The notes beneath the pieces were generated by a model. It searched no databases, was not told the DNA's origin, and saw only the letters and a list, made by a program, of their open reading frames with translations. Positions 1 through 9,598 of a stretch of DNA of 64,000 nt are shown here, piece by piece. The DNA lies in NCBI GenBank assembly GCA_022827405.1, contig JAJDTA010000175.1, forward strand, positions 1-64,000, given 5' to 3'. Position numbers and translations under genes: made by a program. Numbering within the stretch: position 1 is the first letter of the stretch; every line of letters starts with the position of its first letter. This DNA is from Acidimicrobiia bacterium. Lineage in GTDB: Bacteria > Actinomycetota > Acidimicrobiia > Acidimicrobiales > Bin134.

Positions 1-499
1 GGTTCGGGTCCACCCGGCCATGGTGCCGGTCGGACATCCGCTGGCCTCGGTACGGGACTCGTTCAACGCGGTCTTCATAGAAGGCGATGCCGTGGGAGAG
101 CTGATGCTCTACGGGCGAGGCGCCGGCGGACGGCCCACCGCCAGTGCCGTGCTGGGCGACCTCATCGACGCGGCCGGCAACCGTTGCCGGGGAACTTGGA
201 CGCCGATCGGCGATTTGGGCGAGGCGATTGTCTGCTCCATCGATGACCTTGAGTCGGAGTACTACATCATCATGGAGGTGCTCGACCGGCCGGGAGTCCT
301 GGCCGCAGTAGCCGGAGTTTTCGGGCGCCACAGGGTGAGCATCCGCTCCATGGAGCAGGAGGGACTGGGCGACCAGGCTCGACTGGTTTTCATCACCCAC
401 GAGGCCACCGAGCGTGATCTACAGGCCACGTTGGGCGAACTTCGGGAGCTGGATTCTGTGCGGGGCGTGCCCGCGTTGCTGCGAGTGATCAGCCAGTGA
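1..499 (+). CDS. hom: Homoserine dehydrogenase, C-terminal part with ACT domain (5' truncated by window)
   Basis: VPVGHPLASVRDSFNAVFIEGDAVGELMLYGRGAGGRPTASAVLGDL followed by ACT-like YIIMEVLDRPGVLAAVAGVFGRHRVSIRSMEQ; followed by thrC. Confidence 0.93.
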   Translation, partial: VRVHPAMVPVGHPLASVRDSFNAVFIEGDAVGELMLYGRGAGGRPTASAVLGDLIDAAGNRCRGTWTPIGDLGEAIVCSIDDLESEYYIIMEVLDRPGVLAAVAGVFGRHRVSIRSMEQEGLGDQARLVFITHEATERDLQATLGELRELDSVRGVPALLRVISQ

Positions 500-596
500 A
501 ATACATCAGCACCCGGGGTCGGGCGCCCATCATTCAGCGCGGGCCAAGATCGTGAGCGTCAAATACATCAGCACTAGGGGACAAGCTCCCCATTTG
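496..596 (+). repeat. Degenerate tandem duplication of the thrC 5' end (62-bp offset)
   Basis: gtgaaatacatcagcacccggggtcgggcgccc (496) versus gtcaaatacatcagcactaggggacaagctccc (558). Confidence 0.85.
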
Positions 597-1958
597 GAAT
601 TCGGCGATGTGTTATTGGCCGGGTTGGCCGACGACGGAGGGCTCTATATGCCCGACCGCTGGCCGGCGCTGTCGCCCGAGGCGCTGAGCGGCCGTCCCGG
701 CCGGGGCGACTACGCCGATCTGGCCGCCGAGGTGATGTGGCCGTTCGTGGACGGTGCCTATCCCCGAAACCGGTTCGACGAGCTGGTGCGGGACGCCTAT
801 GCCGGGTTCGACCACTCCGAGGTGGTGCCCATGGTGGAGCTGGGCGACGGGCTGTGGCTGATGGAGTTGTTCCACGGTCCGACGCTGGCCTTCAAGGACA
901 TCGCCCTCCAACTGGTGGGGCGGCTGTTCGACGAGGAGCTGAACCGCCGGGGCGAGCGGGTGACCATTGTGGGAGCCACGTCGGGCGATACCGGTTCGGC
1001 GGCCATCGAGGCAGTGCGCGACCGGGAGAACATCGAGATCGTCTTCTTGCACCCCCACGGTCGTATTTCTGAGATACAACGGCGGCAGATGACCACCGTG
1101 GACAGCGCCAACGTCCACTGCGTGGCCATCGAGGGAACATTCGACGATTGCCAAGACCTGGTGAAGGCCATGTTCTCCGACGCCGCCTTCCGAGCCGAGC
1201 ACCGGCTGTCGGCGGCCAATTCAATCAACTGGGCCCGGGTCATGGCCCAGACCGTGTACTACGTGGCCGCCGTTACCCGGTACGGCTTTGAGCAGGTGTC
1301 GTTCTCGGTGCCCACCGGCAACTTCGGCAACGTGCTGGCCGGCCATGTCGCCCGCCAAATGGGGCTGCCGGTGGACCGGTTTGTGGTGGCCAGCAACCGC
1401 AACGACATCCTGACGCAGTTTTTCACCACCGGCTCGATGGCCATATCCGAAGTACATTCGACGATGTCGCCGAGCATGGACATCCAGGTGTCGTCCAACC
1501 TGGAGAGGCTGATATTCGAGCTCCAAGACCGTGACGGCATCCGCACTGCCCAGATGCTGGAGGACTTTAGGGCTACCGGCGAAATGCGCATCGACGCCCG
1601 TATCTCTTCGGAGTTGAACCAGAGCTGGTCGGGAGTCCGAGTGGACGAAGACGAGACCACCTCCACGATTGCCGAGCTATATCGGGCCACCGGCATGATC
1701 ATCGACCCCCACACGGCGGTGGGACTGGCCGCCGCCCAACGCTCCAAGCAGGACTCCGATGGACCCACGGTGGTACTGGCTACCGCTCACCCGGCCAAGT
1801 TCGGCGACGCGGTGGAGGCGGCCATCGGGGTCCGCCCGCCAATGCCGCCCGCGCTGGCCGAGTTGGCCGAGCGCCCCGAGCGCTGTGAGCGCTTGCCCAA
1901 CGACCTGTCGGCGGTGAAAGCCCATGTCGCCCACTGCTCGGGTCATGGCTCCCAATAG
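552..1958 (+). CDS. thrC: Threonine synthase
   Basis: KYISTRGQAPHLEFGDVLLAGLADDGGLYMP and PLP-site region HGPTLAFKDIALQ; SGDTGSAAIEA. Confidence 0.96.
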   Translation: MSVKYISTRGQAPHLEFGDVLLAGLADDGGLYMPDRWPALSPEALSGRPGRGDYADLAAEVMWPFVDGAYPRNRFDELVRDAYAGFDHSEVVPMVELGDGLWLMELFHGPTLAFKDIALQLVGRLFDEELNRRGERVTIVGATSGDTGSAAIEAVRDRENIEIVFLHPHGRISEIQRRQMTTVDSANVHCVAIEGTFDDCQDLVKAMFSDAAFRAEHRLSAANSINWARVMAQTVYYVAAVTRYGFEQVSFSVPTGNFGNVLAGHVARQMGLPVDRFVVASNRNDILTQFFTTGSMAISEVHSTMSPSMDIQVSSNLERLIFELQDRDGIRTAQMLEDFRATGEMRIDARISSELNQSWSGVRVDEDETTSTIAELYRATGMIIDPHTAVGLAAAQRSKQDSDGPTVVLATAHPAKFGDAVEAAIGVRPPMPPALAELAERPERCERLPNDLSAVKAHVAHCSGHGSQ

Positions 1959-1994
1959 CCGTCCCCCCAAGATGATCTGGCAGAATCGGGCGTC

Positions 1995-3134
1995 GTGAAG
2001 TACGTCGTGTGCATACCCGACGGGTGCGCTGATCTGCCGGTACCCGAGCTCGACGGCGCCACGCCGCTGGAGGCGGCCCACACCCCGGTTCTCGACGCTC
2101 TGGCCGCTCGGGGGCAGGTGGGATTGGCCGAGGTCATTCCCCCGGGCATGCCCGCGGGAAGCGACGTGGGGAACATGTCCATATTCGGGTACGACCCCGC
2201 CCGCTACCACACGGGGCGCTCACCTATCGAGGCCGCCGCGATGGGCCTCACCCTCACTCCTGATCAGGTGGCCTACCGCTGCAATCTGGTCACGGTGACC
2301 GACGACGGGATCATGGCTGACTTCTCCGGCGGGCACCCCGACTCCGACCGGGCCGCCGAGGTGATCGCCGCGTTGGACGACGAACTCGGCGGCGAGGTCA
2401 GCTTCCACGCTGGTGTCCAATACCGCCACACCATGATCGCCCCGGCTGAGTGGGCCGACGCAGTGTGCACTCCGCCCCACGAACTCTCCGATCACCCAGT
2501 GATGGGGCCCCAAGGCCCCGCGGGTCCCAAGCTGGCCGCGCTGGAAGAAGCCTCCCAGGCAGTGGTGAGCCGGTTCGGTTTGAAGGCCAATCGGATCTGG
2601 CTGTGGGGGCAGGGCTTCCAGCCGGAGATGCCCACGTTCCGGGAGATGCACGGGGTAACCGCCGGGATGGTCAGCGCGGTCGACCTTGTTCGGGGGATCG
2701 GTGCCCTCACCGGCATGGCGGTGGCCGACGTGCCCGGAGCCACCGCCTGGTACGACACCAACTACGAGGGCAAGCGGGACGCAGCCCTAAACGGGCTGGC
2801 CGGCGGCGCCGACCTGTTCGCCATCCATGTGGAGGCCAGCGACGAGGCCGGACACGAGGGCAACGTCGCCGAGAAAGTCAAGTGTCTGGAGAACTGGGAC
2901 CGGCGCATCCTGGACGGACTGGTAGCCGGGCTCGACGAAATGGGGCCGTGGCGGATGCTGCTTCTGCCCGACCACGCCACGCCTCTGACGCTGCGGAGCC
3001 ATACCGACGACCCAGTTCCCTACCTGATGGTGGACTCAGAAGTTGACGGCCCCGGCGGCGTCTACACCGAACAGGGAGCGGCCACAGCCGAGGTGGTGCC
3101 CGGCCATCACCTCATGGCGAAGCTGCTGGATTAG
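1995..3134 (+). CDS. Cofactor-independent phosphoglycerate mutase family (ApgM-like; possibly homoserine kinase type)
   Basis: MKYVVCIPDGCADLPVPELDGATPLEAAHTPVLDALAARGQVG...GSDVGNMSIFGYDP; alkaline-phosphatase-superfamily residues LLLPDHATP; operon position after hom-thrC. Confidence 0.88.
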   Translation: MKYVVCIPDGCADLPVPELDGATPLEAAHTPVLDALAARGQVGLAEVIPPGMPAGSDVGNMSIFGYDPARYHTGRSPIEAAAMGLTLTPDQVAYRCNLVTVTDDGIMADFSGGHPDSDRAAEVIAALDDELGGEVSFHAGVQYRHTMIAPAEWADAVCTPPHELSDHPVMGPQGPAGPKLAALEEASQAVVSRFGLKANRIWLWGQGFQPEMPTFREMHGVTAGMVSAVDLVRGIGALTGMAVADVPGATAWYDTNYEGKRDAALNGLAGGADLFAIHVEASDEAGHEGNVAEKVKCLENWDRRILDGLVAGLDEMGPWRMLLLPDHATPLTLRSHTDDPVPYLMVDSEVDGPGGVYTEQGAATAEVVPGHHLMAKLLD

Positions 3135-3341
3135 TCGGCAAAATACCGGGCATGTTGCCACTGGCGGCAGTTTGCGGTATTCTTCCAGGCGTTGGGACCG
3201 CGGAATTGCCCGCAGTCCTACGGGAAGCCCTCTGACCGCTCGGTCGATTTCGACATTCCTATTGTCAGCGTCCCGGTGGTTAATGGCTGCTCGAATCATG
3301 TCGCCCGCACTCGCGGGCGGCGCGCCAAACAACAAGAAGTG

Positions 3342-3412
3342 CTCTCAGTTGTGGCATCTCAAGGGAGGAATGAGTGCCTCTCAGCTGTGGCAATTCAAGG
3401 GAGAAACGTGAG
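3342..3412 (+). repeat. Tandem duplication (36-bp offset) of the rho translation-initiation region
   Basis: ctctcagttgtggcatctcaagggaggaatgagtg versus ctctcagctgtggcaattcaagggagaaacgtgag. Confidence 0.85.
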
Positions 3413-5213
3413 CGTAGAGACCACTGAGCTGTCCCGGTCCAAACTTCAACGCAAAGACCGGGCGCAGCTTCAGATCATTGCCAGGGCCATGGGCGGGCGC
3501 CCTGACGCCAAAGCCCGCAAAGCAGACATCGTGGACATGATCCTCGAACTCGCCGGCATCGGAGCTGACGGCGACGGCCCGACCGCAGCCGATTCCGCTG
3601 GCAACGGAGCCGCTCCTGCTCAATCGACGAGCGCCGACGGGGAAGAGACCAAGGACGAGGCCCAAGATGAGGCCGCTGATGCGGACGAGGCGGTTGAAAT
3701 CCAGGACGCCGAGCCCTCGACCACCGATGAACCAGAAACCCAGGAAGAGAAACCGGCCGAGGACGCCGCCGTCGAGGAAACCACTGCCGAAGAGACCGTC
3801 GACCGCGACCGCTCAGAAAAAGACCGCGGCGAACGTCAGAACCGGGACCGCCAGGACCGTCCCCGCCAAGAGCGCGGAGACCGCCAAGACGGTGACCGCC
3901 AGGACCGTCCCCGCCAACAGGGAGATCGCCAGGATCGCTCCCGCCAACAGGGAGATCGCCAAGACCGTCCCCGCCAACAGGATGATCAACCCGAGGCCGG
4001 CAATCGCCGCCGGCGCCGAGGTCGGGGTCGCAACGACCGCGACCGGCCAGAGGAGCCCTGGGAGGGCGATCCGATCGACATCTCCGGCTATCTCGACCTG
4101 AGAGACGACGGCTACGGCTTCTTGCGGATCAAGGGATTCCACCCCAGCAAGGAAGACGCCTACGTATCGGTAAAGCAGGTCCGCCAGTTCGGACTGCGCA
4201 AGGGCGACTACATCACCGGCGGCTGCCGGCCAGCCACCCGCAACGAGAAGAACCCGGCCCTCCTTCAAATCGACAGTGTCAATGGTCAGCCCCCCGAATC
4301 GGTCAAGCAGCGGCCCAAGTTCGAAGACCTCACTCCGCTGTTCCCCGACGAGAACCTACGGCTGGAGCGAGTCGACGACCCTACCAACATGACTTGTCGG
4401 ATCATCGACCTCCTGTCGCCCATCGGCAAGGGCCAGCGGGGCTTGATCGTGTCGCCCCCCAAAGCGGGCAAGACCACCATCATGAAGGAGATTGCCCGGT
4501 CCATCGAGCTCAACAACCCCGAGGTACACCTGATGGTGCTGCTGGTGGATGAGCGGCCCGAGGAGGTCACCGACATGCGGCGCTGGCTGCTGCGGGGCGA
4601 GGTGGCCGCGTCCACTTTCGACCGTCCGGCCGATGAGCACACCCATGTGGCGGAAATGACCATCGAGCGGGCCAAGCGCATAGTGGAGCGAGGCGAAGAC
4701 GTGGTGATCATGCTCGACGGCATCACCCGGCTGTCGAGGGCGTACAACCTGGCTGCTCCGGCCACCGGGCGCATCATGTCCGGCGGCATCGACACCGGCG
4801 CCCTGTACCCCCCCAAGAAATTTTTCGGAGCGGCCCGCAACGTGGAGGAGGGCGGCTCGCTCACCATCCTGGCCACCGCGCTGGTGGAAACTGGATCCCG
4901 CATGGACGAGGTGATCTTCGAGGAGTTCAAGGGCACCGGCAACATGGAGCTGCGCCTCGACCGGCACGTCGCCGAGCGGCGCATCTACCCGGCCATCAAC
5001 GTCGACGCCTCTTCGACTCGCCACGAGGAGCTGCTGTTCGAGCGCCGTCAGCTTCAGCAGGTGTGGAAGCTGCGGCGAGTGCTCAACGGCCTCTCCAGCG
5101 ACGGCAACGGGGGCGGAGCCGCCGGGTTGGAGCTGCTCATGGACCGCCTGCGGACTTTCCCCAACAACGCCGCCTTCCTAGAAGAAGTAGCCAAGGGCCC
5201 CGCTGGGGTGTGA
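3408..5213 (+). CDS. rho: Transcription termination factor Rho with long charged N-terminal insertion
   Basis: P-loop [45 protein letters not shown] start at 3408 preferred over the 3192 ORF extension. Confidence 0.95.
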   Translation: MSVETTELSRSKLQRKDRAQLQIIARAMGGRPDAKARKADIVDMILELAGIGADGDGPTAADSAGNGAAPAQSTSADGEETKDEAQDEAADADEAVEIQDAEPSTTDEPETQEEKPAEDAAVEETTAEETVDRDRSEKDRGERQNRDRQDRPRQERGDRQDGDRQDRPRQQGDRQDRSRQQGDRQDRPRQQDDQPEAGNRRRRRGRGRNDRDRPEEPWEGDPIDISGYLDLRDDGYGFLRIKGFHPSKEDAYVSVKQVRQFGLRKGDYITGGCRPATRNEKNPALLQIDSVNGQPPESVKQRPKFEDLTPLFPDENLRLERVDDPTNMTCRIIDLLSPIGKGQRGLIVSPPKAGKTTIMKEIARSIELNNPEVHLMVLLVDERPEEVTDMRRWLLRGEVAASTFDRPADEHTHVAEMTIERAKRIVERGEDVVIMLDGITRLSRAYNLAAPATGRIMSGGIDTGALYPPKKFFGAARNVEEGGSLTILATALVETGSRMDEVIFEEFKGTGNMELRLDRHVAERRIYPAINVDASSTRHEELLFERRQLQQVWKLRRVLNGLSSDGNGGGAAGLELLMDRLRTFPNNAAFLEEVAKGPAGV

Positions 5214-5226
5214 GGCTAGGAGTCCC

Positions 5227-5487
5227 ATGAAGCCTGATATTCATCCCGAGTACCGCATGGTGGTGTTCCAGGACACCTCCGCGGGCACTTCCTTTCTGAC
5301 CCGGTCCACCATCGAGACCACCGAAACCGTGGTGTGGGAAGACGGCAACGAGTACCCCTTGGCCAAGGTGGGGATCTCCAGCGCCAGCCATCCGTTCTTC
5401 ACCGGACAGATGACCATTGTGGACACCGCCGGCCGGGTGGAGCGCTTCGAGCGCCGCTACGGCCAGCGCAAGCGCTCGTCCAAATAG
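5227..5487 (+). CDS. rpmE2: Ribosomal protein bL31 type B (no CxxC zinc motif)
   Basis: [28 protein letters not shown]...SHPFFTGQ; lacks cysteines of zinc-type L31. Confidence 0.93.
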   Translation: MKPDIHPEYRMVVFQDTSAGTSFLTRSTIETTETVVWEDGNEYPLAKVGISSASHPFFTGQMTIVDTAGRVERFERRYGQRKRSSK

Positions 5488-5555
5488 CGCTGAATCAGCG
5501 CAGTACCTCCTTTTCCATTCCCTTTCCCAACCCTGTCCAGCGGTAGTTTGAACGT

Positions 5556-6623
5556 ATGGAAGGGAACTCTGCCTATGAGGAGATAGAGGCGGAGTTCAAC
5601 GCGCTCGAGGAGCGACTGGCCGACCCGGAACTGCTAGCCGATCGCGATGGCTACACCGCCGTGGCTCGGCGCTACAAGGAGCTGGAGGCCAAGGCTGACC
5701 GCATTCGGCAGTTGCGGGGTCATCAGGAGGACATCGAGGCGGCTACCGAGATGCTGGCCGAAGCCGACGTTGATGAGCGGGAGCTGCTGGAGGCCGAGAT
5801 CGAGACGGCAGCCGCGGCCGCTGATGGGCTGGTAGCCGAATTGGCCGAGCTGATGGCCCCGAGAGACCCCAATGACGGCAAGAACGTGATCGTGGAGATC
5901 AAGGGCGCCGAGGGTGGGGAGGAGGCCAACCTGTTTGCCCGGGACCTGTTCGACATGTACCAGGCCTTCGCTGGGCAGAACCGCTGGGAGCTGGAGATGA
6001 TGAACGTCCAGAACTCCGACATGGGGGGCTACACCGACGTGGTGTTCATGCTGCGGGGCGATGACGTGTGGCGCAAGATGAAGTACGAAGGCGGCCCTCA
6101 TCGGGTCCAGCGAGTGCCGGTAACCGAGTCGCAGGGCCGGGTGCACACGTCGTCGGCCACTGTGGCGGTGCTGCCCGAAGCCGAGGAAGTAGAGGTTCAA
6201 ATCGACGAGAAGGACCTCCAGGTTGACGTCTACCGGTCATCAGGACCAGGAGGCCAGTCGGTGAACACCACCGACTCCGCGGTCCGAGTCACCCACAAAC
6301 CCACCGGGATGGTGGTGTCGATGCAGGACGAGAAGAGCCAGCTCCAGAACCGCAACAAGGCGATGGCCGTGTTGCGGGCCCGGCTGCTCCAAGCCGAACA
6401 GCAACGCCGCCAGGACGAGCTGTCGGAGCAGCGTCGCGGCCAAGTGGGCGGCGGGGGCCGGTCGGAGAAGATCCGCACCTACAACTTCAAAGAGAACCGG
6501 GTGTCCGACCACCGCATCGGCCTGACCTTGTACAAGCTGGATCGCATCCTGGCCGGGGGTTTGGACGAAGTGGTGGATGCCCTGGCCGAAGCCGAGCGCC
6601 AGGACATCTTGGTCGGGTCGTGA
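5556..6623 (+). CDS. prfA: Peptide chain release factor 1
   Basis: GGQ motif RSSGPGGQSVNTTDSAVRVTHKPTG; next gene is prmC. Confidence 0.96.
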   Translation: MEGNSAYEEIEAEFNALEERLADPELLADRDGYTAVARRYKELEAKADRIRQLRGHQEDIEAATEMLAEADVDERELLEAEIETAAAAADGLVAELAELMAPRDPNDGKNVIVEIKGAEGGEEANLFARDLFDMYQAFAGQNRWELEMMNVQNSDMGGYTDVVFMLRGDDVWRKMKYEGGPHRVQRVPVTESQGRVHTSSATVAVLPEAEEVEVQIDEKDLQVDVYRSSGPGGQSVNTTDSAVRVTHKPTGMVVSMQDEKSQLQNRNKAMAVLRARLLQAEQQRRQDELSEQRRGQVGGGGRSEKIRTYNFKENRVSDHRIGLTLYKLDRILAGGLDEVVDALAEAERQDILVGS

Positions 6624-7498
6624 GCTTGGCGGCGGCGCCGGTGACTTGGGGCCATGTGGCCTCCGAGGCCGCCCGCCGCCTCGGGGAGACCGGGGTCGCC
6701 GATGCGCAGGCTCAGGCGCGACGCCTGGTGGAGCAAGCGTCGGGGTATGAGGGCGGCGAGTACTACGTCGGCCTGACCAAAGCGGTCACGCAGCGGCAGT
6801 TGGCCTATCTGGACAACATGTTGGACCGCCTCTTGGCCGGTGAGCCGTTGCAGTATGTGCTCGGGCGCTGGGGATTTCGGGGGCTGGACCTGATGGTCAG
6901 CCCCGCGGTGCTCATTCCCCGCCCCGAGACCGAGACGCTGGCCGGGTTGGCCATTGCCGAGCTCTCCCGCCGCGATCCCCCCGGCGGCGTGGTAGCAGAC
7001 CTGGGCACCGGCAGCGGGGCGGTGGGCCTAGCGGTGGCCGCAGAGTGCGAGACCGCCCGCGTGGTCTTGACCGACGTGTCATCCAACGCACTGGGTGTGG
7101 CCCGGGCCAACTTGGCCGGTTTGGGCCGGGCCGCGGTGCGGGTGTCGATCGGGCAGGGATCGTGGTACAACGCCCTGCCCCAGTCGCTGGTCGGAATGGT
7201 GGATGTGGTGGTGAGCAACCCGCCGTATGTGCGCGACGACGAGGCCCTGCCCGCGAACGTGACCGACTGGGAACCGGCACTGGCTCTACGGGGCGGTCCC
7301 GACGGGTTGGACGGCGCCCGCCAGATATTGGCCGACGCCAGCCGGTGGCTGAGTGCCGGGGGGTCGGTGCTGCTGGAACTGTCCCCCGACCAGATGGACA
7401 GGGCCGCGGACATCGCGGTGGCCCAAGGGCTAACCGTGGAGGCGATCCACGCTGATCTCGCCGGCCGAGACCGGGTGCTGCAATGTCGAAGCCAATGA
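6620..7498 (+). CDS. prmC: Release factor glutamine methyltransferase
   Basis: GTGSGAVGLAVA SAM motif and NPPYV motif; overlaps prfA by 4 nt. Confidence 0.94.
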   Translation: MSLAAAPVTWGHVASEAARRLGETGVADAQAQARRLVEQASGYEGGEYYVGLTKAVTQRQLAYLDNMLDRLLAGEPLQYVLGRWGFRGLDLMVSPAVLIPRPETETLAGLAIAELSRRDPPGGVVADLGTGSGAVGLAVAAECETARVVLTDVSSNALGVARANLAGLGRAAVRVSIGQGSWYNALPQSLVGMVDVVVSNPPYVRDDEALPANVTDWEPALALRGGPDGLDGARQILADASRWLSAGGSVLLELSPDQMDRAADIAVAQGLTVEAIHADLAGRDRVLQCRSQ

Positions 7499-8034
7499 GC
7501 ACGGGCGGCCCGGCCGAGTTGGTGGAAATGGCCGCCACCGAGCTGCGGGCCGGCCGGGCGGTGATCATCCCCACCGACACGGTGTACGGCCTGGCCGCCC
7601 TGCCAGAGAACGTCGACCTGCTGTTCGAGCTCAAACAGCGCCCGCCCGACAAAGCGGTGGCCATCCTGGTGGCCCGCCCGGCCGACGCCGAACAGATGTT
7701 CGATCCGCTGCCCCTCACCCGCCGTCTCATGGAGGAGTTCTGGCCGGGGGCCCTCACCATCGTCCAAGACGGCTGCGGTGTGCGCTGTCCCAACCATCCC
7801 CTGGTGCACGCCCTGGCCTCTGAGGTCGGCCCGATAGCCACCACCAGCGCCAACCTGAGCGGCCAGCCCACCCCCCACACCGCGGCTGAGGCCGCGGCCT
7901 CATTCCCAACCGTGCAGTTGGCGATCGACGGCGGCCTGCTCCAGGCGCCCGCATCCACCGTCGTCGAGGTGACCGAAGAAGGGCTCTCAGTCCTTCGCCA
8001 GGGGGCCGTTGTGGTTGATGGGTTTGTGGAGTGA
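7483..8034 (+). CDS. tsaC: L-threonylcarbamoyladenylate synthase (Sua5/YciO/YrdC)
   Basis: IIPTDTVYGLAALPENVDLLFELKQRPPDKAVAILVA...TSANLSGQPT. Confidence 0.93.
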   Translation: MSKPMSTGGPAELVEMAATELRAGRAVIIPTDTVYGLAALPENVDLLFELKQRPPDKAVAILVARPADAEQMFDPLPLTRRLMEEFWPGALTIVQDGCGVRCPNHPLVHALASEVGPIATTSANLSGQPTPHTAAEAAASFPTVQLAIDGGLLQAPASTVVEVTEEGLSVLRQGAVVVDGFVE

Positions 8035-9041
8035 ACCGCCCCGAGAATCCCGCCTCCCGGGGCCGCAAAACCAACTTGGCATTGCTCATCACCCTGACCT
8101 TGGCCTTGATCACCGGTGGTGCCTCGTTCTTGCTCGGGAGCTCCTCCACAGCATGGCTGGTGACCTTTCACGGTGTGCTCGGCTTCGCGGTTCTGGTTCT
8201 GGCCCGTCCCAAGTCACCGGTAGTGCAACGCGGCCTCAGTCGCCGTCGTCCCAATCGCTTTGCCTCCATTGCGCTGGCCACCGTTGTCACCGGCGCGCTG
8301 ATCACCGGGCTGATCCACATCCTCGACATCTGGGAGCCGTTTGGCCTGTGGTCGCCCATCGGCCTGCACGTCATCTTCGCCATCGGCGCAGTGCCGCTGG
8401 CCATGTTGCACGTAGTGACCCGTCCTCAGCGGGTCCGTCCCATAGACATCTCCCGACGCACGTGGCTACAGGCGCTGGGAGTGGCCGGGATCGCCTTCGG
8501 GCTCCGCTCGGTCTTCGACCAGTGGGTGGCGGCCGACCGGCGCTTCACCGGCTCCCATGAGGTGGGCTCGGGCCAGCCTCGGCAGATGCCGGTGGTCCAG
8601 TGGTTCACCGACTCGCCCCCTCGTATCGACCCATCCGAGTGGGTGCTACGGCTCCGGGGTTCGGTGCACCGAGACGTGGACTATCAGGAGCTCGCCGCCC
8701 ACACCACAACCAAGGAGGCCACGCTGGACTGCACCAACGGGTGGTACAGCACCCAGGACTGGACTGGTGTGATTCTGTCCGACCTTCTCGGTCCGGGGGC
8801 TACGGGCCGCAGCCTGGAGGTGCGCTCGGCCACTGGCTACACCCGCCGCTTTCCCCTTGGTGACGTGCACAAGATGATGCTCGCCCACCAGCTGGGGGGA
8901 GAGCCCCTGTCACGCGGCCACGGCGCCCCGGCTCGACTGGTGGCCCCTGGGCGGCGGGGACTGTGGTGGGTGAAGTGGGTGATTGAGATAAGGACCAGCG
9001 ACCGCCCCTGGTGGCTCCAGTCGCCGATCTCGTTCACATAA
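8031..9041 (+). CDS. Membrane-anchored molybdopterin-dependent oxidoreductase (sulfite-oxidase fold)
   Basis: N-terminal TM segments then WVLRLRGSVHRDVDYQEL...LDCTNGWYSTQDWTGVILSDLL...GAPARLVAPGRRGLWWVKWV. Confidence 0.85.
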   Translation: MNRPENPASRGRKTNLALLITLTLALITGGASFLLGSSSTAWLVTFHGVLGFAVLVLARPKSPVVQRGLSRRRPNRFASIALATVVTGALITGLIHILDIWEPFGLWSPIGLHVIFAIGAVPLAMLHVVTRPQRVRPIDISRRTWLQALGVAGIAFGLRSVFDQWVAADRRFTGSHEVGSGQPRQMPVVQWFTDSPPRIDPSEWVLRLRGSVHRDVDYQELAAHTTTKEATLDCTNGWYSTQDWTGVILSDLLGPGATGRSLEVRSATGYTRRFPLGDVHKMMLAHQLGGEPLSRGHGAPARLVAPGRRGLWWVKWVIEIRTSDRPWWLQSPISFT

Positions 9042-9058
9042 CCGATCTCGTTCACATA
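9024..9058 (+). repeat. 18-bp in-frame duplication of the stop-codon region of the molybdopterin oxidoreductase
   Basis: ccgatctcgttcacata at 9024-9040 and 9042-9058. Confidence 0.92.
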
Positions 9059-9139
9059 GCAGTGAAAGATCGCAGTAGATCAAAGTAGATCGCTGTAAAG
9101 AGTCATCAATCAGGCTGCGGGCTGGGTAGATTGACCCAT

Positions 9140-9598
9140 ATGCCGCGAGTCGCCGCCGGGGCCGATCACGCTGGGGTGCAGTTGAAGGATGTGCTGGTGA
9201 CCCATTTGCGGGAACTTGGACACGAGGTCATCGACTGCGGCACCCATGGCCTCGATCGGGTGGACTACCCCGACTACGGCGAGGCGGTGGCCCGCAAGGT
9301 GGCCGCCGGCGAGGCCGACTTGGGCCTATGCGTGTGCGGCACCGGCATCGGGATCGCCATGGCGGCCAACAAGGTGCCCGGCGTGCGGGCGGCCACCGTG
9401 CACGACGTAACCTCGGCCCGGCTTACCCGGGAGCACAATGACGCCAACGTGATTTGTCTAGGGGAGAGGCTGATTGGCCCCGAGGCGGCCCGCGAAGCCC
9501 TGGACACCTTCCTGGGGGCCACCTTTGAGGAGGGCCGCCACGTTCCCCGGGTGGCCAAGATCGATGCCCTATTACCCACAGAAGAGGTGGCCCCGTGA
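9140..9598 (+). CDS. rpiB: Ribose-5-phosphate isomerase B
   Basis: GADHAGVQLKD...LGLCVCGTGIGIAMAANKVPGVRAA...EHNDANVICLGERLIG. Confidence 0.95.
   Translation: MPRVAAGADHAGVQLKDVLVTHLRELGHEVIDCGTHGLDRVDYPDYGEAVARKVAAGEADLGLCVCGTGIGIAMAANKVPGVRAATVHDVTSARLTREHNDANVICLGERLIGPEAAREALDTFLGATFEEGRHVPRVAKIDALLPTEEVAP

Noticed and set aside
3192-3407. N-terminal extension of the rho ORF
   Set aside because: Low-complexity, non-Rho-like sequence that includes the duplicated initiation region; GTG at 3408 with upstream GGGAGA fits the Rho N-terminus.
9060-9115. Small GTAGATC repeats and possible hairpin before rpiB
   Set aside because: Short, imperfect and without a clear stem; not enough to call a regulatory site.
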